Positions 44,630-53,194 of a stretch of DNA of 64,000 nucleotides are shown in pieces. Within the stretch, counting starts at the first letter, position 1. Each line of letters opens with the position of its first letter. The notes under the pieces were generated by a model. That model searched no databases. It had not been told where the DNA came from and saw nothing but the letters and a program-made list of their open reading frames with translations. Source of the stretch: DATAFF01 sp963744915 (GTDB lineage Bacteria > Pseudomonadota > Alphaproteobacteria > Rhizobiales > Aestuariivirgaceae); assembly GCA_963744915.1 (NCBI GenBank), contig CAVUUY010000010.1:224464-288463 (forward strand). The letters are read 5' to 3'. The position numbers and the translations under genes are program-made.

Positions 44630-45112
44630 TCATTTCGCGCTGAGGCCGACATGACGGAACGCGATCGCGCCGGAGATCGAGCGCACGCGCTCGCGCACAC
44701 GATTTCCGTCATTGCCGCTTTTCACGATCCAACCCGAGCCGGAACGCCCGGTGATGACGCCGACGTGATGGCGCCACACGACGACAACACCAATGCCGGG
44801 GCGTCCGGCATTCGAGCCGACCGACGCCCAGTTACGCGCAAGCCAAAGATCGCGCTTGTTCATGCCGAGATGATTGCCGAGCCACCAGCCGCACCACGCG
44901 GACGGGCGTCCGCCGGAGCGTGCGACCCGCACTCCGTTGCGCCGCGCAAAGCGGTGCGCGCGATAACCATACCGATGATGGCTGCGCGCGGCGTGCGCGT
45001 GTTTGGCGCCATGCCGATAATGATGCCCGCGTGCCTGCGCGGACGATTGCGAGAAGAGAACAACTGTGGCGAGGAGCGCAAGCACAGCAACGAGTTTCTT
45101 CTTCATCATCAC
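44630..45112 (-). CDS. Exported protein with CHAP/TIGR02594-like C-terminal domain
   Basis: 160 residues. The signal peptide (MMMKKKLVAVLALLATVVLF, cleavage near SSAQA) precedes a His/Arg-rich linker. The globular part SGGRPSAWCGWWLGNHLGMN, ARNWASVGSN, GIGVVVVWRHHVGVITG and WIVKSGNDGNRVRE carries a Cys and a following His in the order expected for NlpC/P60-CHAP-type cysteine peptidases acting on cell-wall peptides. Similarity to the TIGR02594 group is the best guess. Likely periplasmic. The gene is monocistronic and complete. Confidence 0.65.
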   Translation of the reverse strand: MMMKKKLVAVLALLATVVLFSQSSAQARGHHYRHGAKHAHAARSHHRYGYRAHRFARRNGVRVARSGGRPSAWCGWWLGNHLGMNKRDLWLARNWASVGSNAGRPGIGVVVVWRHHVGVITGRSGSGWIVKSGNDGNRVRERVRSISGAIAFRHVGLSAK

Positions 45113-45193
45113 TCTATTGGTTACGAGGTTGCTCTACCGATCGCATGCACAAGGCGCATCGCGATGAACGGAGGCCGCGTATAGGGAGGCGCA

Positions 45194-45346
45194 ATGGGGC
45201 GACAAAATGACTTCCGTCGCGTCAGGACGTGTCAGAACTTTTGCGATCTTTTCGGCCGTGAGACCGCTGACGGGCTGGATTCCGCCTTCCTCGGCTTCGT
45301 CAACAGCAAGGTGGATGAAATGGCCTTGAAAATACTGAAAAAGTGA
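45194..45346 (+). CDS. Possible 50-residue protein
   Basis: ATG at 45194 preceded by GGGAGG at a spacing of about five bases. The product contains FCDLFGRETADGLDSAFLGF and ends EMALKILKK. The opposite strand also reads as protein-like, so the assignment is uncertain. Confidence 0.3.
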   Translation: MGRQNDFRRVRTCQNFCDLFGRETADGLDSAFLGFVNSKVDEMALKILKK

Positions 45347-45439
45347 TTTGGGCCAAAGAGTAGAACCGGCGAGCCAACACGCCGCCCTTTTACTTGGTAG
45401 GCTGGACCGATTGTTCTGTAGCAGCTTGTGCAGCGTGCT

Positions 45440-45777
45440 TCATGCGTTGCTTGGTGTGCGCTCGCTGCTTCCGACAGATTGCTTGATCTTTAGATCAGTT
45501 TCAAACTGCTGCTGGCAGTGTGGGCACGTCTTAGTGATCATCTGCTTTGCCTTCCATCGTGGTGCTGCGCCCCAATAACCATTCACCCCGCACCGGTACA
45601 CAGGCCACAGCGAGGCGAACAAAATCTGGTGTCGCTGCGGTAGGCCGCGAACAGCTTCTTGCATTGATAACATCGCCTGATCTTCCCTCGGTTCAGCGCG
45701 CGCTGATGTCGCCTAGTGGAGCTGGCGAACAGCGTGATGCCGTGATGTCTGGTGACATAGCGAAGTGCCGATCGCAC
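45440..45777 (-). pseudogene. Zinc-knuckle protein remnant
   Basis: On the minus strand, one frame contains RRCYQCKKLFAAYRSDTRFC followed by SPRCG, and the next frame contains ITKTCPHCQQQFETDLKIKQ. Both are C-x2-C type zinc-binding elements with a phage/transposon-accessory flavour. They lie in different frames, so a single protein would require an indel near 45595-45670. No family is assigned. Confidence 0.35.
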
Positions 45778-45842
45778 GCAGGGCAGTCCAGGCTGCCCGT
45801 TGCTGCTGCCCTCGGCGGCAATATCGCGTCATTGCGGGTTCG

Positions 45843-46172
45843 TCACCGGATTTCCAGGGCATTGATGCGGCCATCGATGGAGAAACCGAAGCGGTACGTC
45901 AGCTTCGCCGGGCTGCCGGGGAATGTACCCGAGACCATGACGACGACGATCGTCCTGTCGGCTTCAGCGCGGCTTTCGAGCGGCTCGGCCGTGATGCGAT
46001 ATTTGGCGCTAGTCTCGATCTTCCAGGTGCGGATCGCCTGCATTCCGATAATGTCCTTGCCTTCATCTCGCACGACGGCATCCGGCGCAAAGCAGGCTAC
46101 CAGCGCTTCTATGTCATGCGCGTTTTGTGCCGCGAAATAGCGTTGAAGGATATCTGGCAAAACGGGTTTCAT
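45843..46172 (-). CDS. SnoaL-like / NTF2-fold protein
   Basis: 109 residues, complete: LPDILQRYFAAQNAHDIEAL, VACFAPDAVVRDEGKDIIGM, AIRTWKIETSAKYRITAEPL, SGTFPGSPAKLTYRFGFSID, GRINALEI. This is the typical compact SnoaL-like domain (steroid isomerase-type fold). The function is probably binding or conversion of a small molecule; no partners nearby. Of the four SnoaL-like genes in the window this and the one at 43020 look undamaged. Confidence 0.82.
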   Translation of the reverse strand: MKPVLPDILQRYFAAQNAHDIEALVACFAPDAVVRDEGKDIIGMQAIRTWKIETSAKYRITAEPLESRAEADRTIVVVMVSGTFPGSPAKLTYRFGFSIDGRINALEIR

Positions 46173-46230
46173 CAGGCTCCTCCAAAGAACGACGACTGGA
46201 TGCGCCCCAATCTGGTGCTATGCTCCCTTT

Positions 46231-46430
46231 ATGGCAAGAACACACAAAAAAGTGGGGGACTCACCCACGTTGCGTCACATCGCCCTCGGCGTTGTCCATT
46301 CTGCGGCATTGCCGATCCTGCCGCTCTTCGCGACCCCCCCGGCCGTCGCCAAGATCACGCCTTTCCCGGCCAGTTTTCGCGCGCAGCAGGTTCGGTCCGG
46401 ACATGTAACTCGGAGCATCGGTGGCCAGGA
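46231..46430 (+). pseudogene. Possible alpha/beta hydrolase N-terminal fragment
   Basis: The segment VAKITPFPASFRAQQVRSGH followed by VTRSIGGQ resembles the start of exported epoxide-hydrolase-like alpha/beta hydrolases, after a hydrophobic leader (LGVVHSAALPILPLFAT). The nucleophile elbow and everything downstream are missing, replaced by the convergent cupin gene. Confidence 0.35.
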
Positions 46431-46447
46431 ATACCCACGGTACCGGC

Positions 46448-47044
46448 TCACATCCACGCCGCGAGCAGCGGGCCCTCTCTGCCATAGACCGGATCCTGGT
46501 GCGGCTTTGCGACCTTTGGAATGGTCTTGACTGCGCGCTCATGATCCTCGCTCGTCCGGCATAGATCGAAGGTGCCGGATGGCGGATAGGCGCCGACCAC
46601 CAGCAAATCGCCGCTGGCTGCCAGACGCTGGTGACCGGTGCCTGCCGGCAGGATTGCCACATCGCCCGCCTTCACCATGAGCTTGCGCCCGTTCAGGCCG
46701 CCGAACTGCACCTGTGCCTCGCCGCGGGCGATGCCGAGCACCTCGTGGATCTGCGAATGGTAGTGAATGAAATCATAGATGCCGTTGCGCCACGACTGGC
46801 CCCAGTCATTGCCGGCGAACAGCTCCTCGAACACCGCGGACGGATCGAACGCGTCCGGCAATACGACTGCGCCGCGATAGAGGATGAGCGGCCATTTCGG
46901 ATGGTTGGGAACGATCCCGTCATCCTTGAAGCGGAAGCTGTTGGCCTTGCGCTCCCGCACGAGCTTCGCGAGCTGCTCGCCGGATGGCCGAGCCCAGCCG
47001 GTCGCCTTCTCCGCAATCTCCTTGATCTTTTCCGTGATCGGCAT
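46448..47044 (-). CDS. Cupin domain protein (YjlB-like)
   Basis: 198 residues from an ATG with GGTGAGG and GGAG upstream. It has the N-terminal NSFRFKDDGIVPNHPKWPLI, the cupin strands FIHYHSQIHEVLGIARGEAQ (first cupin motif with His ligands) and AGDVAILPAGTGHQRL (second motif), followed by LVVGAYPPSG. YjlB-type cupins are small metal-binding barrels of unknown role. A GTG five codons upstream is an alternative start. The gene is intact, with no visible operon partner. Confidence 0.83.
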   Translation of the reverse strand: MPITEKIKEIAEKATGWARPSGEQLAKLVRERKANSFRFKDDGIVPNHPKWPLILYRGAVVLPDAFDPSAVFEELFAGNDWGQSWRNGIYDFIHYHSQIHEVLGIARGEAQVQFGGLNGRKLMVKAGDVAILPAGTGHQRLAASGDLLVVGAYPPSGTFDLCRTSEDHERAVKTIPKVAKPHQDPVYGREGPLLAAWM

Positions 47045-48245
47045 CTCCGCAAACCTCACCTGCTCACTGAATCCGACGCTTGCGCAGATAACGCGTGAGC
47101 TGTGAAAGGTTCCGGCAGTCAGATCACCACCGGGAATGGCGATATCCTACCACTCCGACCATGCCCAGGAATGACGACAATCCGGCAGGTAGGTGACCGG
47201 GGAAGACGATCTCGGCAGGTATGCCAACCATCGATAGTCAGGCCGGTGGCTTCTCTCGACGATAGCGACACCAGCAGCATTTGCCGCATTCTCGAATGGC
47301 GCAAGGGCAAAACAATGACAGGAACAAACCTCACATCTCCGGCTCAAGCAAGAAGCGGAAGTTTCAGCAGATCGTGGGAGGCTGATAATTTTTTCGGGCC
47401 TGTTGCTGAGCGCCGTTGGTCTTTGGATCTATCTTTTCAGCCAAAGCCCCAAACTTTTGGAGATGGGGCTGGCGATAATTGGCATCGGCGTGCTCACCGT
47501 CGCGTCGGCAAGGTTTTGGGATTGGTGGCAGCGAGGCTCAGTCTAAGTTTTTGGCGAAGTCCAAGGGTCGGCGAGGTAGCGAACCGAGCAGGAAGGACGA
47601 GGCCGCGGTTGTAGAGGCCGACGAGCGTCTTGTCGAACGGCCGTCCGAGATGGCCGCGAGCAGGGTGATTTGCATCGCCGAGAGCGGGCGATTCCGGCTG
47701 TATGGCATGGTCACGCCGCCTCGCGTCCGCACGCTCGACGGCGAGATTTACGTCCCCTTGATCACTGACAGCGGAGTTGGTGCAACCTTCAAAAATAGTG
47801 AACTCCAGGTGCTGGTTGCAGACCTCGCGCTTCTCGCCATGACAGTCCTTGTAACTGATGAACGGTTCCGCGGCCGCAGGCAGGCTGGCCACCAACCCAT
47901 AAGAACCAGATCGCAAGCGGAACTCTCATTCTGCGCTCCCCGTATGGCTACGATGAGCCAGAAATCCTCCTTTCCTTATCTCATCGGTTCTGTCCAATGA
48001 GTGCTGATGCCGGACATGCCGAATTGATGCGGACCATCCGACCTTTGCTCATCGCCCAAAGCAAATCGTAACCATACGCCATATTCGCTGCGTCTATGGG
48101 GATCGTAGCCTCAAGGCGGAGTAATCGCGGACTCTCTTGCCCTATCACAACTGCGGACGCCAGGAGCGCAGCGGGGATGAAGGCAAAACGAATGCCCAAA
48201 TTTTTTTCAACCGTAACCCTCCGTAAAATAGCAGGGCACATTATG
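47045..48245. other. Long region without a confident gene
   Basis: A minus-strand frame (47494-47916, 140 residues) and a plus-strand frame (47479-48000) overlap, and neither shows a known family. A small membrane protein may lie at 47375-47546. The right part leads into the truncated end of the TPR regulator. Confidence 0.35.
47375..47546 (+). other. Possible small two-helix membrane protein lacking a start codon
   Basis: An open frame reads LIIFSGLLLSAVGLWIYLFS then LEMGLAIIGIGVLTVASARF and ends WDWWQRGSV at a TAA, i.e. two membrane helices joined by SQSPKL. No ATG or GTG precedes the first helix in frame, so the 5' end may be lost or shifted. Confidence 0.35.
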
Positions 48246-49797
48246 TCACAGGAGACCCGCTGCTCTAAGTCCGTCGATATACATGTTTCGATCCCGCGCA
48301 TGGACAATTGGGATATGCTCTTCAATCCAAGCGAGGGAAAGGTCAGGCTGCAGACGCCGGGCTTCAGCCAGAGCCGCTTTGGCAGCCTCAACATCGCCGG
48401 CAAGAGCTGCCGCCGCAGCGAGGCTTCGCCACGCTCCCAAGAAATGTGGGCGAAGTTGAACGGCGCGTCGCTCAAATTGGACGGCCTCTTCAAATCGTCT
48501 GGCAACTAGATGGCACAGGCCCGTGCAGGAAAGATATCGGGCTTGTTGTGGATCGCGTGGGCTCAGCCGCATAGCAAGAGATAGATGATTAAGTCCCCTT
48601 TCAGAACTCTCCCGAATAACCCAAAGCCAAACCGAGCATAGCGTGTCCGAACGCAAAATTCGGGTTTATCTCGATTGATGCAGTAAGCTCATCGATCGCC
48701 AGTTTTGGCTCACGCAGCATGGAATGGCTGAACCCCAGCGCCAAGTGACCCCATGGGTCATCACCATCTTGTTGAACGCCAAGGCGTGCATATGAGAGAG
48801 CGAGCGAAAGCAACTCGCGAACCGAAGACCATCCCGTATGGAGGCGAGCCGCGTGCGCCCACGCAAGCAGACTGTTCGCCCGTGCGTATCCAGGATCGAT
48901 CTGGGCAGCGCGCTTTAGATAGTCGATTGCTGTCTCATTGTCAGCCGCTTTCCAAGTCCAAATGTAAGGCATGGCCCGCATCACAAGGCCCCATGCGTCA
49001 AGGCTTTCTGGCGCTTTGGATTGCCATCTGAATCCTTCAGCGGCATAAAGGTGAGGCTCTATGGACGCAACCACACTTTGAGTGATCTGATCTTGCAGAG
49101 CAAAGATGTTGGCGACCTCACTATCGTACCGTTCGGACCACATCTGTACGCCCGTTGACGCTTCAATCATTTGGGCTGAAACCCGCACGTGGTTTCCCAA
49201 GCGGCGCACGCTTCCATCCAAGATGTAGCGCGCTCCGAGTTCATGGCCGATCTGACGAATTTCGACGCTTCTCTCGCGATAGGTGAACGACGAATTACGT
49301 GCGATGACCAACAACCAGCGAAGGCGTGAAAGACCGGTGATAATATCGTCGGCAAGTCCGTCCGCGAAGTACTCTTGATCCGGATCGGCGCTAAGGTTGG
49401 CAAACGGGAGCACAGCGATTGATGGGTGTTCTTTCAGTATTTGCTGACTGTCAGGCGATAGGGCGGAGGTGCCGCCGCCGCTTACTTTCACCTCCCCTAC
49501 GAACCTGTAACCCAAGCGAGGAACAGTAGCTATCCACTCCTCGCTCGCAGCCGACTTTCCCAAGGCCTTACGAAGCGATGCGATCTGGACTGAAAGGTTG
49601 CTATCTTCAAGCGTCAAACCGGGCCAAACCGCCTCCATAAGATCGGCCCGCTTTACAGCCTTGCCATGCTCTTTGAGCAGTACCAGCAACAACACCGTAG
49701 CCCGATGCCCAATAGGCACCGGGACATCGTTGCGCGTCAGCACATTTCTTTCGGCGTCAAACCGAAACCGCCCGAAGCTGAAGGATTGCGAAAGCAT
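48246..49797 (-). pseudogene. Winged-helix (OmpR/CadC type) TPR regulator, adenylate cyclase-associated type, one frameshift
   Basis: Residues 1-100 form a Trans_reg_C winged helix (FRFDAERNVLTRNDVPVPIG, LMEAVWPGLTLEDSNLSVQI, RLGYRFVGEV). A TolB-like segment follows (IAVLPFANLSADPDQEYFAD, GLADDIITGLSRL), then TPR repeats (AAQIDPGYARANSLLAWAHA and onward). The 398-residue frame ends at GYSGEF. One extra T at about 48604 separates it from SERGLNHLSLAMRLSPRDPQ to the real C-terminus at 48246. Such proteins bind DNA through the N-terminus and have no cyclase domain here. The N-terminal 398 residues might still fold and act. Confidence 0.8.
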
Positions 49798-49995
49798 ATG
49801 CCAAGCTTACGCCGTTTTAGGGTTTTTCAAAATTTTTCGGACTCGGCTTTAGGACTCTGCCCAGTCTATCCAGTCATTTTCAAGGGACCGCTGGCCGGCA
49901 CAGATCGAAAACAATTCACGCGATACTCAATCTGGGCAAAGCCAGGAAAATGGAAGCGAAGCCGATGTGGAACGAAGAACGTGAGCAGTATCAAA

Positions 49996-50178
49996 ATGGA
50001 TTTACCACAAAACAAGGTAACTCTGAGGGAAGAAACCGCTACCGAATACATCTTGGGGTGGAGTCTGATCGTGAGCCTCGTTACAGCAGGAGCGCTGCTT
50101 GCCATGGACAACGAGTGGGCAGGAGTCGTTCTTGTCTTCGTCACCGTCCCATTAGTCCTTGAGTCTCTTGCAACTTGA
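49996..50178 (+). CDS. Small two-helix membrane protein
   Basis: 60 residues from an ATG at 49996 (a GTG at 49981 is the alternative). It has a short polar N-terminus and two hydrophobic segments (YILGWSLIVSLVTAGALLAM, GVVLVFVTVPLVLESLA). No family recognised. Confidence 0.4.
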   Translation: MDLPQNKVTLREETATEYILGWSLIVSLVTAGALLAMDNEWAGVVLVFVTVPLVLESLAT

Positions 50179-50230
50179 CCAGTAATGCCAAACTGAAAAC
50201 CGATGTCAGGCTCATCGGCCGTGCAGAGGG

Positions 50231-50344
50231 TCACGGCAATCCATAGCGTGGGTACTTCTTGATCGCGGCATTCATCGCCTCCGGGCCGACCTGCCGGTAG
50301 TAGTCTCCGACAGTCCGCGCGGCACTCAGTACTGCGCAGGCCTC
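50231..50344 (-). pseudogene. Unassigned C-terminal gene fragment
   Basis: A minus-strand segment reads AVLSAARTVGDYYRQVGPEA followed by MNAAIKKYPRYGLP and a stop. It is protein-like and overlaps, in another frame, the altered 3' end of the recombinase gene, suggesting that the recombinase inserted into or fused with this gene. Family not recognised. Confidence 0.35.
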
Positions 50345-50910
50345 GAAGATTCGCTTTGTCCTTGCCGCAGAATTTTGTAAACCGCGCCTCGTGAACAACC
50401 TACCGCTTCAGCGATCTCGGTCACCCCCATCCCTTGTGCTTTCAGTTCTCTGATTTTTTCGTGGTCCAGGGTTATTGGGCGTCCCCGATAAACTCCTTTG
50501 AGCTTGGCCGCCTCTATTCCAGAACATTGCCGCTCATGGATAAAAGTCAACTCCATCTCGCTCACCATGCCCAGCACTCCGAGGATTGTCTTGCCGAGGG
50601 GGCCATCCGTCGAAATTGCCGGTTCCAATACTCGGAGAGATGCGCCGCGTTCATGGATGTCATGGATGATGTTGAACACATCTCGTGCCGATCTTGCCAG
50701 CCGGTCCAATCGAACCACGGTCACAATATCGCCGGGCCTGAGAAAATCGAGAATGGTCGTGAGTTCTGTCCTACCGGTGCGATTGCCACCGCTGGCGATT
50801 TCGGATCGGATCACCTGACAGCCTACGTTGGCCCGAATTGATCTTATGATCGAGGCATGTAGCGTTCTTGATCGCCGCTCTCTGCCTGTAAGCACATGGT
50901 CGTTGCCCAC
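50326..50910 (-). CDS. Serine recombinase (resolvase/invertase family) lacking catalytic N-terminus
   Basis: 194 residues related to Tn3-type resolvases and DNA invertases. It keeps GCQVIRSEIASGGNRTGRTE, LDFLRPGDIVTVVRLDRLAR, GPLGKTILGVLGMVSEMELT, ERQCSGIEAAKLKGVYRGRP and a C-terminal helix-turn-helix (GMGVTEIAEAVGCSRGAVYK). The N-terminal strand normally reading Y-x-R-V-S, with the nucleophilic serine, is absent; the first 30 residues are unrelated. Without that serine it cannot cut DNA, though it could still bind. Its 3' end also looks altered (RQGQSESSRPAQY). It may be a remnant of the event that rearranged the region. Confidence 0.8.
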   Translation of the reverse strand: MGNDHVLTGRERRSRTLHASIIRSIRANVGCQVIRSEIASGGNRTGRTELTTILDFLRPGDIVTVVRLDRLARSARDVFNIIHDIHERGASLRVLEPAISTDGPLGKTILGVLGMVSEMELTFIHERQCSGIEAAKLKGVYRGRPITLDHEKIRELKAQGMGVTEIAEAVGCSRGAVYKILRQGQSESSRPAQY

Positions 50911-51038
50911 GAACCTGCATTTAGCTTACCAAATTGTAAGAGCGTGGCCAACGCTCGGCAATGTGGCTCCTAAGAGTATCGTGGGGTTTTTACGGAGCAA
51001 AAACCTCTGGCGTATTTCTTCAACCGGAGAAAGAGACC

Positions 51039-51308
51039 ATGCTTAAATCGTTGTTTCCGGCTTTCGGAGTTGCCTTGGCGTTGACAATCGCAACATCTGT
51101 GCAAGCCGCGCCGCTCATGCCACTCGCACCGCTTCATCAACCGGATGGCATGATCACGCAAGTTCGCGCGGGATGCGGCATCGGTTTTCAGCGAATTCGT
51201 GGTGTTTGCGTGCGAAATACTACCGCTCGCGGGGTCCGCAGGACCGCTCGCCGGGTCCGCAGGTGTGTACGGTGGCATGGAGGCGCTTGCATTCGTTGGT
51301 CCTACTAA
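51039..51308 (+). CDS. Small exported Arg/Cys-rich protein
   Basis: 89 residues from an ATG preceded by GGAGAAAGAG. The signal peptide MLKSLFPAFGVALALTIATS is cleaved near VQAA. The mature part has GCGIGFQRIRGVCVRNTTAR and ends with RRCVRWHGGACIRWSY, four Cys in total. Similar short secreted proteins are familiar in Bradyrhizobium, without known function. Complete and monocistronic. Confidence 0.6.
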   Translation: MLKSLFPAFGVALALTIATSVQAAPLMPLAPLHQPDGMITQVRAGCGIGFQRIRGVCVRNTTARGVRRTARRVRRCVRWHGGACIRWSY

Positions 51309-51674
51309 ACGTCACCGAACGGTCTCCGTACGTGAGAGCGCAGTTCGAGTGATCACATCGGCGGTCTTCCCGGGCCGCCGAGAAGCTTTACTGGGCAATT
51401 ACCGAAGAGCCATGTGCTTGATGGCTGCTTAGATCAATTCGCTGGCACGAACTGTAACACCCCGGTGCCGGGCGTCGCACTCTTCCTCTCCACCTATAAG
51501 CTCGATCAGGATTGGCGGATTTCTGCGGATTTCCCGGTAGAGCACTCCCTTGGTAAGGAGGAGTGTTTTCGAGGGGAACTTGTTTGAACGGCACTCACTG
51601 GCAATTTCCGCCCTATTTGGGAAGGTCGGTTTCGGCTAGGGAATGGCTCGTTTGATGAAATTGAGGAGGCCATC
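51309..51674. other. Intergenic stretch, no gene recognised
   Basis: Only short overlapping frames. A ribosome binding site for the SDR gene (GAGGAGG) is at about 51661-51669. Confidence 0.35.
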
Positions 51675-52362
51675 ATGCCATCAATCCTCATCACCGGTGC
51701 CAATCGAGGTCTGGGCTTCGAGTTCGCACGACAATATGGTGCCGATGGTTGGCGGGTATTCGCAACCTGCCGACATCCGATCGCCGCCACTGCTCTCCAA
51801 GAACTGGCGAACACTGGCGTGGTCAGGATCATTCGCCCTTGACGTGACAAACCTGGAAAGCGTCAGGCAAGCGGCGACACAGATAGAGGAACCGATAGAT
51901 ATTGTAATCAACAGCGCCGGAATAGGTGGCAAGCGCGACCAGAAAACAGGCAACGTCGATTATGAGTCCTGGAGGGAGGTTCTGAACGTCAACACGATGG
52001 GGCCACTGCGGGTCACTGAAGTATTCGTCGATCATTTGGCTCGCAGCGAACGCAAGCTGGTCGTGACCATTACCAGCGGCATGGGATCGATCACCGACAA
52101 CACGTCAGGCGGCTCGATCCCTTATCGCAGTTCGAAAGCGGCGGTGAACATGGTGATGCGAACCGTATCCATTGATCTTGCACCTCGTGGCATCACTTCC
52201 GTTGTTATCAATCCGGGTTGGGTCAAAACTGATATGGGCGGGCCGAATGCCACTCTGACTCCCACCGAGAGTGTAACGGCAATGAGACGACTGATCGGGA
52301 AGCTGGGGCAAGCCCAATCCGGGAAGTTCTTCAATCACGATGGCCGCGAGTATCCTTGGTGA
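51675..52362 (+). pseudogene. Short-chain dehydrogenase/reductase (C-factor-like), one frameshift
   Basis: Starts well with MPSILITGANRGLGFEFARQ, the NAD(P)-binding T-G-x3-G-x-G, from an ATG with GAGGAGG upstream. The frame ends at about 51840 after LQELANTGVVRIIRP. One base off, it continues LDVTNLESVRQAATQIEEPI, DIVINSAGIGG, VVTITSGMGSI, PYRSSKAAVNMVMRTVSIDL (catalytic Y and K), INPGWVKTDMGGPNA and the C-terminus FFNHDGREYPW. A single indel near 51828-51836 is the only defect. Its C-terminal end recurs as an isolated fragment at 42824-42893. Confidence 0.83.
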
Positions 52363-52417
52363 GGGGCGGTGCTGGACGTGCTTCGAGGTCTATGGCAGAG
52401 GGTGCACCAATAAAGTA

Positions 52418-52450
52418 AAGGCCCCTGATGCGGGGAAGCTCAGGGGCCTT
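52418..52450. terminator. Rho-independent-type hairpin after the SDR gene
   Basis: AAGGCCCCTGA and TCAGGGGCCTT form a perfect 11-bp stem over an 11-base loop, 56 bases after the SDR stop. The stem ends in A-A/T-T pairs as in bidirectional terminators. Confidence 0.75.
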
Positions 52451-52583
52451 GGGGAGATCGGGAGGGGAATCCGATCTCTCAGACTGCGGCGGTATCGGGG
52501 CTTCGTTGCAGGACTTTTTTGGCGTGGTAGCGCGGCGAGGAGGTATTCAATAATCCTTTTGGCGAGTTCTGGAGGATCACACG

Positions 52584-52700
52584 ATGACCAAGCCTGACAC
52601 GCCGTTTCCCAAGCACTGGCTTTATTACATCGTGCTCAAATATGCGGTGATCGCCGCGGCCGTCGTGCTCGCGCTCTACGTCGTATTCCGGTTCATGTGA
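52584..52700 (+). CDS. 38-residue single-helix membrane protein
   Basis: ATG at 52584 with GGAGG eight bases upstream. The product starts MTKPDTPFPKHWLYYIVLKY and has one membrane helix (AVIAAAVVLALYVVFRFM). It is short but well formed for a small inner-membrane protein. Function unknown. Confidence 0.55.
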   Translation: MTKPDTPFPKHWLYYIVLKYAVIAAAVVLALYVVFRFM

Positions 52701-53003
52701 GTTTCCAATGGCCCGGGAACGCCTCTATCTCTTCGACACACGCTGCGCAACGGCGCCTCATAAGATCTGCTTGGGGACTAGCAGGCGGCCATCCTCGTTT
52801 GGTGACGAAAACCTATCATTGACCTAGATCAAGTCAGCTAGCGCGGCTAAACGCACGCGTGGTGCCAATGCGTCGATGGGGATCTTCGTCTCGGCTTTCC
52901 GACGAAGATTTATTCTGGCACGATATGTAAGTGATTGATATGTCACGGTCCGGATAGCGGCGACAATGTCAGAATGTGCGTTGACTCCGCTGACTCGCCC
53001 GCC

Positions 53004-53022
53004 AACTTAAAATCCGCTTCCA
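53004..53022. repeat. 19-bp attachment-site-like repeat, left copy
   Basis: AACTTAAAATCCGCTTCCA, identical to 54708-54726, where it belongs to the anticodon loop and arm region of a tRNA-Leu(TAA) 3' half. Here the following sequence (to about 53055) has only degraded similarity to the rest of the tRNA (ends CGCCCACTA). Confidence 0.7.
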
Positions 53023-53194
53023 AAAAGTGAAGGTGTGAATCCTGCGCCCACTAAACAGAAGTTGTTAGGCTATGATCACTGGATGAAGGACTTGACCCAG
53101 GAAAACGGAACAGACTCCGACGCCGCATGATATATCGGCTGATCGCCCCTTTCCGCTCAAACGTTCGTTCTACATTGGTGTTCTGCCTGCACTT

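Noticed and set aside
51199..51260. Tandem GCTCGC-GGGTCCGCAGGACC-like repeats as a regulatory array
   Set aside because: They fall within the coding sequence of the small Arg-rich exported protein and simply encode repeated Arg-Arg segments.
53023..53055. Second tRNA-Leu 3' half at the left repeat
   Set aside because: Beyond the 19 identical bases the T-arm and acceptor sequence are too degraded to fold, so only the repeat is reported.
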